NCBI GenBank assembly: GCA_034005525.1
Contig: JAVEUP010000008.1
Location: forward strand, 20,704-84,703
Length of the DNA stretch: 64,000 nt
From: PWXP01 sp034005525
GTDB lineage: Bacteria; Planctomycetota; Planctomycetia; Pirellulales; Thermoguttaceae
Direction of reading: 5' to 3'
The translations under genes and the position numbers were made by a program. The notes under the pieces were generated by a model, which saw only the letters and a list, made by a program, of their open reading frames with translations, made no database searches and was not told where the DNA came from. Numbering within the stretch: position 1 is the first letter of the stretch; each line of letters begins with the position of its first letter. Below are positions 34,927-43,200 of the stretch, piece by piece.

Positions 34927-36312
34927 GTGTCAACAGGATGGGCGTTCCGTATTAGGGGCGTGTTGGCTGCGCTGGCAGCGTTGGGGCTCTTCCCGTCTGG
35001 GCAGCCGGTTGCAGGGGAGTTGTTGCAGCCGGCTCATCTCGCGGCGGATCCCGGGCCGCAAAACGCGCGAACCGGAGTGGATGCAGTTGCCTTCCGCAGC
35101 GTGGTTCCTCCGTTGCAGCAGGGCCTTTCTGAGGCCGACCCTCTGACGATCGCGCAGTTGGAACATATTGCGATCCAACGAAATCCAACCGTGGCCGCGG
35201 CCGCGCACCGGGTTCAGGCCCTCCGCGGGAAGTACCAGCAGGTGGGCCTCTACCCGAATCCTATCGTCGGCTATATCGGCGAAGAGATTGGCGACGAGGG
35301 ACACGCCGGCCAGCAGGGTATTGCCGTTGGCCAGCATATCGTCACGGCGGGCAAGCTCAAGTGGAACCGGTCGGTGGTCGGTTGGGAAATCGCCGCGGCC
35401 GAGCAGGAGTGGGCCATGCAGCGCTTGCGCGTAAGCAACGACCTGCGAGCTGCGGCTTATCGGGTGATTGCCGCCTGGCAGACCGTCGAGTTGTCCGAGA
35501 AGTTGCTCCATCTTGCCGAGGAGGGGCTGCGGGCAGCCGAGCAGTTGCTGGCGGCACAAGAGGTCAGCCGAGTCGACGTGCTTCAGGCCCGCATTGAGTT
35601 GAACGCCGCGCGCCTGTCGCTGGAAAAGGCGCACCATGCCCACGTGCAGGAGTGGCACACGATGGCAACGCTCGCGGGAGTGCCCGACCTGCCTCCGGCG
35701 CCTGTGGCTAACGGCGACATTGAGCCGGACTCCGCCCCTTTGGCATGGGAGACCGCGCGCGACCACCTACTCCGCAACAGCCCGGAAGTAATGCGCGCCG
35801 CAGCCGAGGTGGACCGTGCCCGCGCCGCCCTTGGGCGCGAGTGTGCCGGGCGCGTTCCCGACGTCGAGCTAGAGGCGGGCGTCCGATACAACTTCGGGTC
35901 GGAAGGTACGCTTGCTACAGTGGGCATGGCTCTACCCTTGCAGTTGTTCGACCGGAATCAGGGGAATATCCACCGGGCAAACGCCGAATTGGCAACGGCG
36001 CGGCAGGAGTCCCGCCGCGTCGAGTTGGCCCTGGAGGCGCGCCTCGCCCGCGAGTTCCGCGAATATCTCGACGCGCGCGAAACGGTCCGACGCTACCGCG
36101 AGGCGATCCTGCCCGATGCGCGCGACGCGCTGGACTTGGCCCGAAGCGGCTATCAGCAGGGCGAGTTCGACTACCTGGAGCTGCTCACGGTTCAGCAAAC
36201 CTACTTCCGCACGCACCTTGCCTTCGTGGAGGCGGAGCGCGACGTCCGAGTAAGCCGCGTGCGCATCGACGGCCTGCTCCTCACCGGCGGCCTGGAAAGC
36301 CCGGGACTTTGA
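34927..36312 (+). CDS. TolC-family outer-membrane efflux protein
   Basis: 461 residues with a signal sequence (about 10-30) and two repeats of the outer-membrane factor fold: LEHIAIQRNPTVAAAAHRVQALRGKYQQVGLYPNP and LRNSPEVMRAAAEVDRARAALGRE start the two halves. It would form the trimeric exit duct for inner-membrane pumps. The start is GTG at 34927 with a strong GGGGGGAG. It lies between the ECF sigma factor (divergent) and the ABC exporter genes (convergent), close to the RND genes, so it could serve either pump. Confidence 0.85.
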   Translation: MSTGWAFRIRGVLAALAALGLFPSGQPVAGELLQPAHLAADPGPQNARTGVDAVAFRSVVPPLQQGLSEADPLTIAQLEHIAIQRNPTVAAAAHRVQALRGKYQQVGLYPNPIVGYIGEEIGDEGHAGQQGIAVGQHIVTAGKLKWNRSVVGWEIAAAEQEWAMQRLRVSNDLRAAAYRVIAAWQTVELSEKLLHLAEEGLRAAEQLLAAQEVSRVDVLQARIELNAARLSLEKAHHAHVQEWHTMATLAGVPDLPPAPVANGDIEPDSAPLAWETARDHLLRNSPEVMRAAAEVDRARAALGRECAGRVPDVELEAGVRYNFGSEGTLATVGMALPLQLFDRNQGNIHRANAELATARQESRRVELALEARLAREFREYLDARETVRRYREAILPDARDALDLARSGYQQGEFDYLELLTVQQTYFRTHLAFVEAERDVRVSRVRIDGLLLTGGLESPGL

Positions 36313-36371
36313 GTGTCACGCATGGAAGTCCAGTGATAAATGCCGCATTCTGATGGATCATTAGCCACGGA

Positions 36372-37514
36372 TCAGGCCTGCCGCAACGCGGCGACGATTT
36401 CGGTGCGGGCGGCCTGGTAACCGGGGGCCAGGCCGGCCAGCAGGCCCACGGACGCGGCCACCAAGGTTCCCAGCCCGACCAGCCGGAACGACGGCTCCAG
36501 CGCAATCGCCACGCCTTCGGTTCCGATGGCAAACCCCCACCCGCTAAGCAACAAAATGCCGTGGCCGATGCCCAGCAGGCCCCCGGCGATGGCAAGCAAC
36601 AGGCTTTCCGCCAGTACCAGGCGAAATACCCGCATGGGCCGAAGGCCGAGCGTCTGCAGCACGGCGTGTTCCTTGATGCGGTCCTGCACGGCCATGACGG
36701 TGGTGGTGGCCACCAGGCTGAACACGAGCCCGAGGCAGGCGTAGCCGAGCCATTGGGCGAAGCGGATCAACTCGGCCAAATCGCCGATCGCCTCCCGCTG
36801 GAAGACGCCCTTGGTGCGCGTGGCGGTGGCCACCGGGCCGCCGTGGAATTGGGCGTCGATGGCTGCGGCCGTGGGTTCCGGGTCGGCATGATCGGCCAGC
36901 ACGACTTCGAACTGCGTGACGATGCCCACCGAGTTGCTACCCGGCGCCCGCTGCAAGAAGTCGAGGTGTGTGTAGATGAAGTTGTCCTCGGCGGCGACCG
37001 ACGAGGCGAATACGCCCACGACGGCAACCGTCACTTCGCCCAGCGTGAAGCTGCTGCCGACGTCGAGTTGCCGCCGGCGCGCCACGGTCTGGCCTACCAG
37101 CGCCGCATCGGAGCGTCCCTCGAACTCGGCGAGGCTGCCGGAGCGCAGCTTTAGGTCGCGCACCGTGCCGAGCTGCCCGGGTGGTAAACCGTAGAACACC
37201 ACCACATCGAGGCTCGCCCGGCAGTTGTTGGTCAGCACCCGCATGGGAACCACGTCGCGCACGCCGGGCAGTTCGGCAATCGTTCGGGCGTAGTCCTCCG
37301 GCAGGCGGCTGTTTGCCGGGCAGAACTGGTTCTCCTGGAACACCACGAGTGTGCGGTGGGCTTCCGACGACCGCGCCAGGCGATCCAACCCCTCCTGGAC
37401 GGAGGCCACGATACAGAAAACGAACAGCGCCACCGCCGTCCCGCTCACGGTCAAGGCCGTCCGGGCACGGTGCCGCCAAAGGCTTTTCAGTACGTAAGGA
37501 GCGAAGCGAAACAT
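36372..37514 (-). CDS. ABC transporter permease (FtsX/MacB type), second permease of the exporter
   Basis: 380 residues. TM1 (about 18-40: RTALTVSGTAVALFVFCIVASV) is followed by a large periplasmic domain (about 45-255) and three C-terminal helices (about 258-375), the FtsX topology of MacB/DevC permeases. The LRPMRVFRLVLAESLLLAIAGGLLGIGHG stretch is typical of coupling helix and TM. GGAGGAC precedes the ATG. It is the last gene of the five-gene block and lies 7 bp downstream of the ATPase stop. Paired with the permease at 40470-41648, implying a heterodimeric exporter. Confidence 0.86.
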   Translation of the reverse strand: MFRFAPYVLKSLWRHRARTALTVSGTAVALFVFCIVASVQEGLDRLARSSEAHRTLVVFQENQFCPANSRLPEDYARTIAELPGVRDVVPMRVLTNNCRASLDVVVFYGLPPGQLGTVRDLKLRSGSLAEFEGRSDAALVGQTVARRRQLDVGSSFTLGEVTVAVVGVFASSVAAEDNFIYTHLDFLQRAPGSNSVGIVTQFEVVLADHADPEPTAAAIDAQFHGGPVATATRTKGVFQREAIGDLAELIRFAQWLGYACLGLVFSLVATTTVMAVQDRIKEHAVLQTLGLRPMRVFRLVLAESLLLAIAGGLLGIGHGILLLSGWGFAIGTEGVAIALEPSFRLVGLGTLVAASVGLLAGLAPGYQAARTEIVAALRQA

Positions 37515-37521
37515 GCGGGTT

Positions 37522-38244
37522 CTACGTCCTCCTCCGAGCGTCGTCCGGCACGAGCGCGGGCTTTTTGGCGGCTGCCTCGATCAGGCGGCCTTCGTCCAAG
37601 TGGAGCCGGCGCGCGGCGACCGAAGCCGCTTTCGGGTCGTGCGTTACCATAAACAGCGTCATGCCCAACTCGACGTTGAGTTGCTCGATCAACTGCAAGA
37701 TTTGCTCGGCCGTTCGGGTGTCCAGGTCGCCGGTCGGTTCGTCGGCCACGACGATGGTTGGGTTGGCGACGATCGCTCGGGCGATGCCCACCCGCTGCTC
37801 CTGGCCTCCGGACAACTGGCGCGGATAGTGGCCGGCCCGATCGGTCAGGTCGACGGCCGCCAGCGCAATATCCACCCGCTTGCGGCGCTCGGCCGCCGCC
37901 ATCGGCAGCAGCAAGAGCGGCAGTTCCACGTTTTCGTAGGCGGTCAATACGGGAATGAGGTTGTGTGTTTGGAAGATGTAGCCGATGTTCGCAGCCCGCC
38001 AGTCGGCCAGTCGCCCGCGCGAAAGCCGCGTGACGTCGGTGCCACGGACGAGAATCTGCCCGGACGTCGGCCGATCGATTCCTGCCAGCAGGTTCAGCAG
38101 CGTGCTCTTGCCCGTCCCGCTGGGGCCCATCAGCGAGAGGAACTCGCCCTCTTGGATATCGAGGTCCACTTCGCGCAGGGGTGTGATCTTCTCGTCGCCC
38201 TTGACAAACTCCTTGGTCAGTTTTCGGATTTCCACCAGCGGCAT
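37522..38244 (-). CDS. ABC transporter ATP-binding protein (MacB/LolD type)
   Basis: A 240-residue nucleotide-binding domain: Walker A GPSGTGKST (about 40-48), Q-loop FQTHNLIPVLTAYENV, signature LSGGQ (followed by EQRVGIARAI), Walker B IVVADEPTGDLD, and H-loop MVTHD. The closest known group is the MacB/LolD/DevA exporter ATPases (NLIPVLTAxENVELP is their hallmark). The start at 38244 follows GAGGGAGAA. It energises the two FtsX-like permeases of this block. Cytosolic side of the membrane. Confidence 0.95.
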   Translation of the reverse strand: MPLVEIRKLTKEFVKGDEKITPLREVDLDIQEGEFLSLMGPSGTGKSTLLNLLAGIDRPTSGQILVRGTDVTRLSRGRLADWRAANIGYIFQTHNLIPVLTAYENVELPLLLLPMAAAERRKRVDIALAAVDLTDRAGHYPRQLSGGQEQRVGIARAIVANPTIVVADEPTGDLDTRTAEQILQLIEQLNVELGMTLFMVTHDPKAASVAARRLHLDEGRLIEAAAKKPALVPDDARRRT

Positions 38245-38263
38245 ATTGGGTTCTCCCTCTACA

Positions 38264-38317
38264 GTAGCTCGACTTTCCGAGTCGAATATTACGTTCACGA
38301 CTCGGAGAGTCGTGCCA
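38264..38317. repeat. REP-like palindrome, family B copy 2
   Basis: GTAGCTCGACTTTCCGAGTCG ... CGACTCGGAGAGTCG hairpin (each arm under 20 nt) in the 78-bp gap between the adaptor and ATPase genes of the exporter. Counterpart of the element at 2504-2550. It may trim or stabilise the operon mRNA. Confidence 0.6.
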
Positions 38318-38322
38318 CTGTC

Positions 38323-39867
38323 CTACATGGACGCCTCGCCCGTAATGCGAATACGGTCGCCGTGGCGGAGCCCTTCGCGGCCGCCGGCGATGAGCCGGTC
38401 CATGGCATTGAGTCCTTCGACCACTTCCACCAGGTGCTCGGTGCTGGCGCTGCCCAGCACCACCGATTGGCGGCGCGCGGTGCGGGTCAGGCGGTCGGCA
38501 AGCCAGACGGTCGTTTCTCCGTCGCCGTTTTCCACCAAGGGCCGCGGCACGAGCAATCGCATGGGTTCCTCGCCCTGCTCCGAGGAGCCGGCCGGCCGCT
38601 CGGGGGCCAGGAACGTGGCACGCACGAGCATGTTGGGCGTCAATTCCGGCGGCGGCCGGTCGACGGCCACGGTCACCTCCAGGGTGTTCTTTTGGATGTC
38701 GGCCCGCGACCTGGCCGTCAGCACGGCGCCGGTCAGCGGTTTGGCGAGCACGGCCGATTCGATTTGCACGGGCTGGCCCGATTGCACCTGCGGCACGTCC
38801 TCCAGGCGAACGTCGGCCCGCACTTGGAGCTTCTGCGGGTCGTAGAGGGTCAGCACTCCGCCCGATTCGCGCTCCGTTGCCGACGGCTGGCTCCACACCT
38901 GCTGGCCGGGCTGCGCGTTCAGCGCGAGCACGCGGCCGGCCATCGGGGCGCGGAGGGTCATCCGGTCGAGGTGAAGCTCGGCCGTCTCGACCGCCAGTTC
39001 CGCCCGCCGCACCTTCGCCTCGGTCAATCGGACCGCCGCCTCGGCCTCGCCCAGCCGCCGGGTCTCGTCGATTTTCAACCGGAGCCGGGTGCGCAGCGCC
39101 TCGCACTGGTTCTGCAGGGCCGCCGCCTCGGCTTCGAGGCTTGCGGCGCGGGTAGTGAGTTCCTGCAGAGCCGCAGCGGCCGCGTCGTATTCGCCTTCGG
39201 CACGCTGGACCGCGCGGCCGGCCACGGCCTCGCCCGCGCTGCGCTTGCCCTCCAGGTCGTGCCGGGCGAACTGCCGCCGCGACTCGGACGCACGGATGGC
39301 AAACGGAAGGGTCGCCCGGTCGGTCTCCACCCGGGCCAGCGCCGATTCCGCCTCGGCCAGCGCCGCCTCCAGGTGGACCGGCTGCTCCACCTCGGCCCGG
39401 GCCGCGGCCAGCGCCGCGCGCGCAGAGGCCAGTTCGGCCCGCTTCCCCTCCAGTTCGGCCTCGGCGTCGGCCAGGGCCAGGCGGGCGTCGGCATCGACCA
39501 GCGTGGCCACCGGCTGCCCCGCCGCAACCTCCTGGCCCGCCACGACCAGCAGTTTCTCGATGACGCCTTCGGCCAGGGCGGGCACCATCACCGGGCTTGG
39601 CCGCGGCTCGACCCAGCCCGCCGCCTGAAACAGCGACGTGCCCGACTCGCGCACCTCGGCCCGCATCAGCACCACCGGAACCACCGTCACCGGCTTCGAC
39701 GGCAGGATGCTGTCGCGGGCCGACCAGGCCACGACCAGGCCGAACCCAAGGATTACCCCGAGCGGAAGCACGTACCGTGCCAGCACGCTGCGGCGCGGCC
39801 CGCGCCGCGGCGCCTTCGTCCCGGAACGGTCGACCGCCAATTGTCGAAGGTCAACGGTTGTGGCCAT
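38323..39867 (-). CDS. Periplasmic adaptor (membrane fusion) protein of the ABC exporter
   Basis: 514 residues: a short cytoplasmic N-terminus, a single TM (about 30-50), a lipoyl half-motif (VMVPALAEGVIEKLLVVAGQEVAAGQPVATL), a long Ala/Glu-rich coiled coil (about 115-270), a second lipoyl half (LRAPMAGRVLALNAQPGQQVW) and beta-barrel segments (VRADVRLEDVPQVQSGQPVQIES). This is the HlyD/DevB layout that links an inner-membrane pump to a TolC duct. It is third in the block, 18 bp after the lipoprotein gene and followed by the REP-containing gap before the ATPase. Confidence 0.9.
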   Translation of the reverse strand: MATTVDLRQLAVDRSGTKAPRRGPRRSVLARYVLPLGVILGFGLVVAWSARDSILPSKPVTVVPVVLMRAEVRESGTSLFQAAGWVEPRPSPVMVPALAEGVIEKLLVVAGQEVAAGQPVATLVDADARLALADAEAELEGKRAELASARAALAAARAEVEQPVHLEAALAEAESALARVETDRATLPFAIRASESRRQFARHDLEGKRSAGEAVAGRAVQRAEGEYDAAAAALQELTTRAASLEAEAAALQNQCEALRTRLRLKIDETRRLGEAEAAVRLTEAKVRRAELAVETAELHLDRMTLRAPMAGRVLALNAQPGQQVWSQPSATERESGGVLTLYDPQKLQVRADVRLEDVPQVQSGQPVQIESAVLAKPLTGAVLTARSRADIQKNTLEVTVAVDRPPPELTPNMLVRATFLAPERPAGSSEQGEEPMRLLVPRPLVENGDGETTVWLADRLTRTARRQSVVLGSASTEHLVEVVEGLNAMDRLIAGGREGLRHGDRIRITGEASM

Positions 39868-39885
39868 GACTGCAATTCCTCCATA

Positions 39886-40443
39886 TTACGGCCGAACGAA
39901 CACGCCGTCGGCTAGGATGGACAGGTTGCCCGCCGCGTCGCGCCGGGCCTGCCCGCGCACCACCACGATTTGCGACGCCTCGATACCGAGCAACTGGCGC
40001 GAATCGACCGCGACTATCTGTCCGCCGGCGTCGACGACCCGCACCAGGGCCTGAACAGTGTGCTCGCCCGGCGCCGTGCCGCAATTGGGATCGGGGCAGC
40101 AGCTTGTTCTCGGCGCCGCCGCCGGATCGACGACGGTGAACGCCGCGAGGTTCTCGACCCACGGGCTTCCGCGGCCGCCGACGCGCCCGGCCACGACCAC
40201 GTCGTCGCCGTCCTCCGCATCGGCGTACACGGCGGCAAGGTCCCTCGCCCCGGACGGCTCCTCCGTGAGGCGATAGGCCGCGCTTTCGACGTCGGCCGCA
40301 GGGCGGGCCCCCACGGCGGCCGCTTCGCCAGAGTGTCCGCATCCCGCCGCCGCGAGCGCCAACCCGACAACCACCATGTAGAAGGCGCACGCCGTGTGCC
40401 GTCCGCCCTCTGAAAACCACCGCTTCAAATCAGCATGCATCAT
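39886..40443 (-). CDS. Lipoprotein with OB-fold-like domain and Cys cluster, inside the exporter block
   Basis: 185 residues. The lipoprotein signal is LALAAAGCGHSG. A single domain follows (about 65-185) whose strand pattern (VVVAGRVGG, AAFTVVD, QALVRVVDAGGQIVAVD, QIVVVRGQARRDAAGNLSILADGVFV) resembles an OB-fold. It includes a CCPDPNC cluster (about 118-124) that could bind a metal or form disulfides. AAAGGAG precedes the ATG at 40443. It lies 26 bp after the first permease and 18 bp ahead of the adaptor, so it is almost certainly part of the machine. Function unknown; a substrate or metal receptor is inference. Confidence 0.7.
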   Translation of the reverse strand: MMHADLKRWFSEGGRHTACAFYMVVVGLALAAAGCGHSGEAAAVGARPAADVESAAYRLTEEPSGARDLAAVYADAEDGDDVVVAGRVGGRGSPWVENLAAFTVVDPAAAPRTSCCPDPNCGTAPGEHTVQALVRVVDAGGQIVAVDSRQLLGIEASQIVVVRGQARRDAAGNLSILADGVFVRP

Positions 40444-40469
40444 AGACTCCTTTTTGTGTGAACTGTCTT

Positions 40470-41648
40470 TCAAACCGATTTCAACCCTTCGACCACCGGC
40501 ATGCGCATCGCCTTGACCGCCGGCGGGATGGCGCCGAGCACCCCGAGCAGCAACCCAGTGCCGCATCCGACCAGCACGGTCACGCTGTCGACCCGCATGG
40601 CGAACGCGCCCATCGTGAACCGCACCGCCACGCCGTTCACCAGCAGCAGCGCCGCGAGGGCCGCAACCAGCGACCCGGCCGCCGCGAGCAGGGTGGCCTC
40701 CTGTACCAGACTCAGCGCGATGGCGCGCCGGCGGAACCCAATGGCCTGCAACGCCGCAAGCTCTCGGACCCTTCCCACCACCGCGCCGTACATCGTGTTC
40801 AGGCCCGCGAACACCCCGGCGCCCGCCACAAGGCACACCACCACCCAGCCCAGTGTACGCACGGGCCCGTAGTGACCTTGCAGAAGGGCGTAGTATTTCG
40901 TTTCTGCGATGGCCTGGACCTCCAGGTCGACGCGTTCCACGCAGAACAGTTGGACGTCGGAGGACGACGCCCCGTCGGCGAGGCTCAAGGCCACAAGGCT
41001 CAGGTCCTGCCGCTGCATGGCCTGTTGTAGGTCGGCCAGCGGGAACCACAATTCCGACTCGAACGCCGCTCCGCCCGCGACGAAGTGCCCGCTGATGCGG
41101 TACTCGCGCCCTTCAAGCGATACCGTGTTGCCGATGGCCAGCGCCTCCGGCCGGCAGCCGAGTTTCGCGGCAGCCAGCCGCCCGGCGAGTACCTCGCCCT
41201 TCCGCGGCCACGCGCCGCCGGTCATTTGCACCTGGCGCCGCACCAGCGGGGCCCCGGGCGTCACGCCGCGCGCGACGGCCATCCGGGGTGGGCCGCCCTC
41301 CACGGCAACGCGCGTGGCCGCGTACAGTTCCGGCGAAACGTAGTCGACCCCGTAACGTCGCTCGATGCCGGGCATACTGGCCGAGAGCAACGCCGGCAGA
41401 TGGGCCGGAATGGCCGAGTTCTCGATGTCTTCCGCAGCGCCGATCGAGTACACCAGCACCGCCCGCGGATCGCCGCTGACGGCCAGCGATGCGTCGAGCC
41501 CGCGCAGAAACGCCACCACTACGAACACCAGCAGTACCACCGTCGACAACCCGGCCAGGGTGAGGCCGGTTCGGGCCGGGCGACGGAACAGGTTGCGGAT
41601 GCCGTATTCCCACGGCAGGAATCGAAGTCTCAACACAATCTTATCCAT
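40470..41648 (-). CDS. ABC transporter permease (FtsX/MacB type), first permease of the exporter
   Basis: 392 residues: amphipathic lead (EYGIRNLFRRPARTG), TM1 (about 28-50), a periplasmic domain (about 55-265) and three helices at the end (AGVFAGLNTMYGAVVGRVRELAALQAIGF, LVAALAALLLVNGVAV, CGTGLLLGVLGAIPPAVKAM). This is the FtsX topology, homologous to the permease at 36372-37514. The start at 41648 fits TM1 but has no clear Shine-Dalgarno sequence; an upstream GTG is possible. First gene of the five-gene exporter block. Confidence 0.85.
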   Translation of the reverse strand: MDKIVLRLRFLPWEYGIRNLFRRPARTGLTLAGLSTVVLLVFVVVAFLRGLDASLAVSGDPRAVLVYSIGAAEDIENSAIPAHLPALLSASMPGIERRYGVDYVSPELYAATRVAVEGGPPRMAVARGVTPGAPLVRRQVQMTGGAWPRKGEVLAGRLAAAKLGCRPEALAIGNTVSLEGREYRISGHFVAGGAAFESELWFPLADLQQAMQRQDLSLVALSLADGASSSDVQLFCVERVDLEVQAIAETKYYALLQGHYGPVRTLGWVVVCLVAGAGVFAGLNTMYGAVVGRVRELAALQAIGFRRRAIALSLVQEATLLAAAGSLVAALAALLLVNGVAVRFTMGAFAMRVDSVTVLVGCGTGLLLGVLGAIPPAVKAMRMPVVEGLKSV

Positions 41649-41824
41649 GAGCAAAAGGGTATGGTTCACCTTGTCATGCCGGACAGGCGATGGTCGGCTC
41701 CGGGCAACAGCCAACAGAAGGGGGCGCGCGGTCGCGACCTGTGTGGTCCGGCTGCGGAATAGCTGACGGTGCGACTACCTTTGCCGGCGGAATGGCCGGC
41801 GCAGCCGCCCCGTAGCCCCGGTTT

Positions 41825-42244
41825 TCAAAGCAGAAGGGACCGATTTTCGAGGCAAAGTTCTCGCCCGAACGCAGGTGAGGGTCGAAACGGACCCACGGAG
41901 TTGTCCAGAAACTGCCCCAAACCCCTGTGAACATCCAGACTGTTCAAACATACGGAGGCCGATGCGGGGGACAGCATGAGCCGATAATCGGTTACCGGTC
42001 GCCTGGGGGACTCGCCCAGCGAACTCCTGCACGCACCGGAGTCGCAATCCTCTCCCGAGCTCTCCGACTCCGGTTGCGGATAACCGCTCGTTTCGTTGCT
42101 TGACGGGCAGCGGTGCGGACAACCCGAACACCCTTGGGGGGAAGAAGAGGCCTCCACTGCCGCCCATTCCTGCGACATGCAGTTGAAGGGGCAGGCCAGC
42201 AGGCCAAGAATCGTCAGCGGCACGTAAACGGTGCGCAGCGTCAT
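41825..42244 (-). CDS. Small Cys-rich secreted protein near the RND genes
   Basis: 139 residues with a short signal (MTLRTVYVPLTILGLLACP) and Cys pairs CPFNC, CSGCPHRC and DCDSGAC. I recognise no family. A related arrangement (C-x5-C preceded by acidic or His residues) occurs in the protein at 48138-48545 on the other side of the RND genes. Small Cys- or His-rich proteins of this sort are seen beside heavy-metal RND pumps in Planctomycetota. Inference: a periplasmic metal-binding accessory. The C-terminal half is low in recognisable structure, so the end is less sure. Confidence 0.55.
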   Translation of the reverse strand: MTLRTVYVPLTILGLLACPFNCMSQEWAAVEASSSPQGCSGCPHRCPSSNETSGYPQPESESSGEDCDSGACRSSLGESPRRPVTDYRLMLSPASASVCLNSLDVHRGLGQFLDNSVGPFRPSPAFGRELCLENRSLLL

Positions 42245-42484
42245 CGGACCGGGAAAATCGAACTCACAAGAAACCCTGATACTGTATTATGATCATCAGG
42301 CTGGGTTTTTGTCAATGGTTCAATTGGGGGGCAGCGGCCTCGTTGCCCGCCCAAGTTGTAACCGTTCACCGGAGACTGGCGCAGTGTTCTCGCGGAAAGA
42401 AACCGGCATGTATCCCGGCACCCAAACCTCCGATGTTTCGCAGACCAGGTTGGGACTGATCGCGAATCCGGGCGGAGTATCTCA

Positions 42485-43024
42485 TCACCCGTGATCGTGA
42501 CCGTCATGGTCGTCGTGCTCGTGAATGTCGCAAAGGTCGTCGAGGGTTGCACTATGTTCTTTCGCGCCGACCGTCACGCGCAGCCGCCCTCGTACGTGTC
42601 CTGCGTCGAAGGCGCGGTGCAACTTCTCGTCGACCAGGGAGAATGCCGGTGTATCGCCGGCAGGATCGGCTGGACTCAGCGCGTAGTCGACGAACTGCCC
42701 GTCCTCGAAAAGCTGAATCCGGACCTCCGGTCCGTCGCCGACCGCCGCGGCGGCAGCCGCGGAGTCGAGCAGGTAGACGGTGACCGCGTGCCGGTCGTCG
42801 TCAAGCACCAACTCCACTGAGAACGCATCATCACCCAGTTCGATCAGGTGGCCGCCGCGCGGCCCTTTGGCCCGGGCCCCGTGATCGTGGTCGTGGGAGC
42901 CGGCCGTTGCTGGCTTCCCGGCCGGTTCGTGCTCATGCCCGTGCGGGCCGTCGGCGCCGCAACCGAGAGCCACGACTGATACCGCGCTGAGAACCAGACC
43001 CTTCAGTCGTTTCACTTGCATCAT
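42485..43024 (-). CDS. His-rich lipoprotein of the metal RND operon
   Basis: 179 residues: lipoprotein signal (SVVALGCGADG), His/Asp-rich N-terminal stretch (HGHEHEPAG, GSHDHDHGARAKGPRGGHLIELG), a beta-rich middle (FSVELVLDDDRHAVTVYLLDS, VRIQLFEDGQF), and a C-terminal HEHDDHDGHDHG tail. The histidines suggest binding of Cu, Zn, Ni or similar ions in the periplasm. AAAGGAAC precedes the ATG at 43024. It lies 176 bp after the RND pump on the same strand. The middle block GPRGGHLIELG is also found at the N-termini of metal-RND adaptors. Confidence 0.72.
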   Translation of the reverse strand: MMQVKRLKGLVLSAVSVVALGCGADGPHGHEHEPAGKPATAGSHDHDHGARAKGPRGGHLIELGDDAFSVELVLDDDRHAVTVYLLDSAAAAAAVGDGPEVRIQLFEDGQFVDYALSPADPAGDTPAFSLVDEKLHRAFDAGHVRGRLRVTVGAKEHSATLDDLCDIHEHDDHDGHDHG

Positions 43025-43110
43025 CGTTCCTTTCAAAGAAAACATGGTTTTGAGTTGGAGGTCAACCTTGATTGCTTCGTTTGAATAACCTGTCGGATTT
43101 TGTGGGAAAG

Positions 43111-43147
43111 GCTTCCAGGCTGCCTTTTCTCTTGACGCGCTGGAAGC
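43111..43147. repeat. Decayed family A palindrome
   Basis: GCTTCCAG (43111-43118) and CTGGAAGC (43140-43147) with a CCTTTTC loop segment, matching the outer frame of the REP family A hairpins at 34547 and 63898 but with a scrambled interior. It is in the gap between the RND pump and the His-rich lipoprotein. Confidence 0.4.
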
Positions 43148-43200
43148 GTGTCCGACGCTTGCCGCTGCGACACTCTGTTGTTGCATATCCGGATTCCGGC

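Noticed and set aside
34640..34933. 97-codon minus-strand open frame in the ECF/TolC spacer
   Set aside because: No recognisable domain, poor start context, overlaps the TolC translation start; resembles dispersed spacer sequence rather than a gene.
42270..42320. Possible rho-independent terminator (AAACCC...GGGTTTTT)
   Set aside because: The stem is interrupted and the T-run suits the plus strand, where no gene ends nearby.
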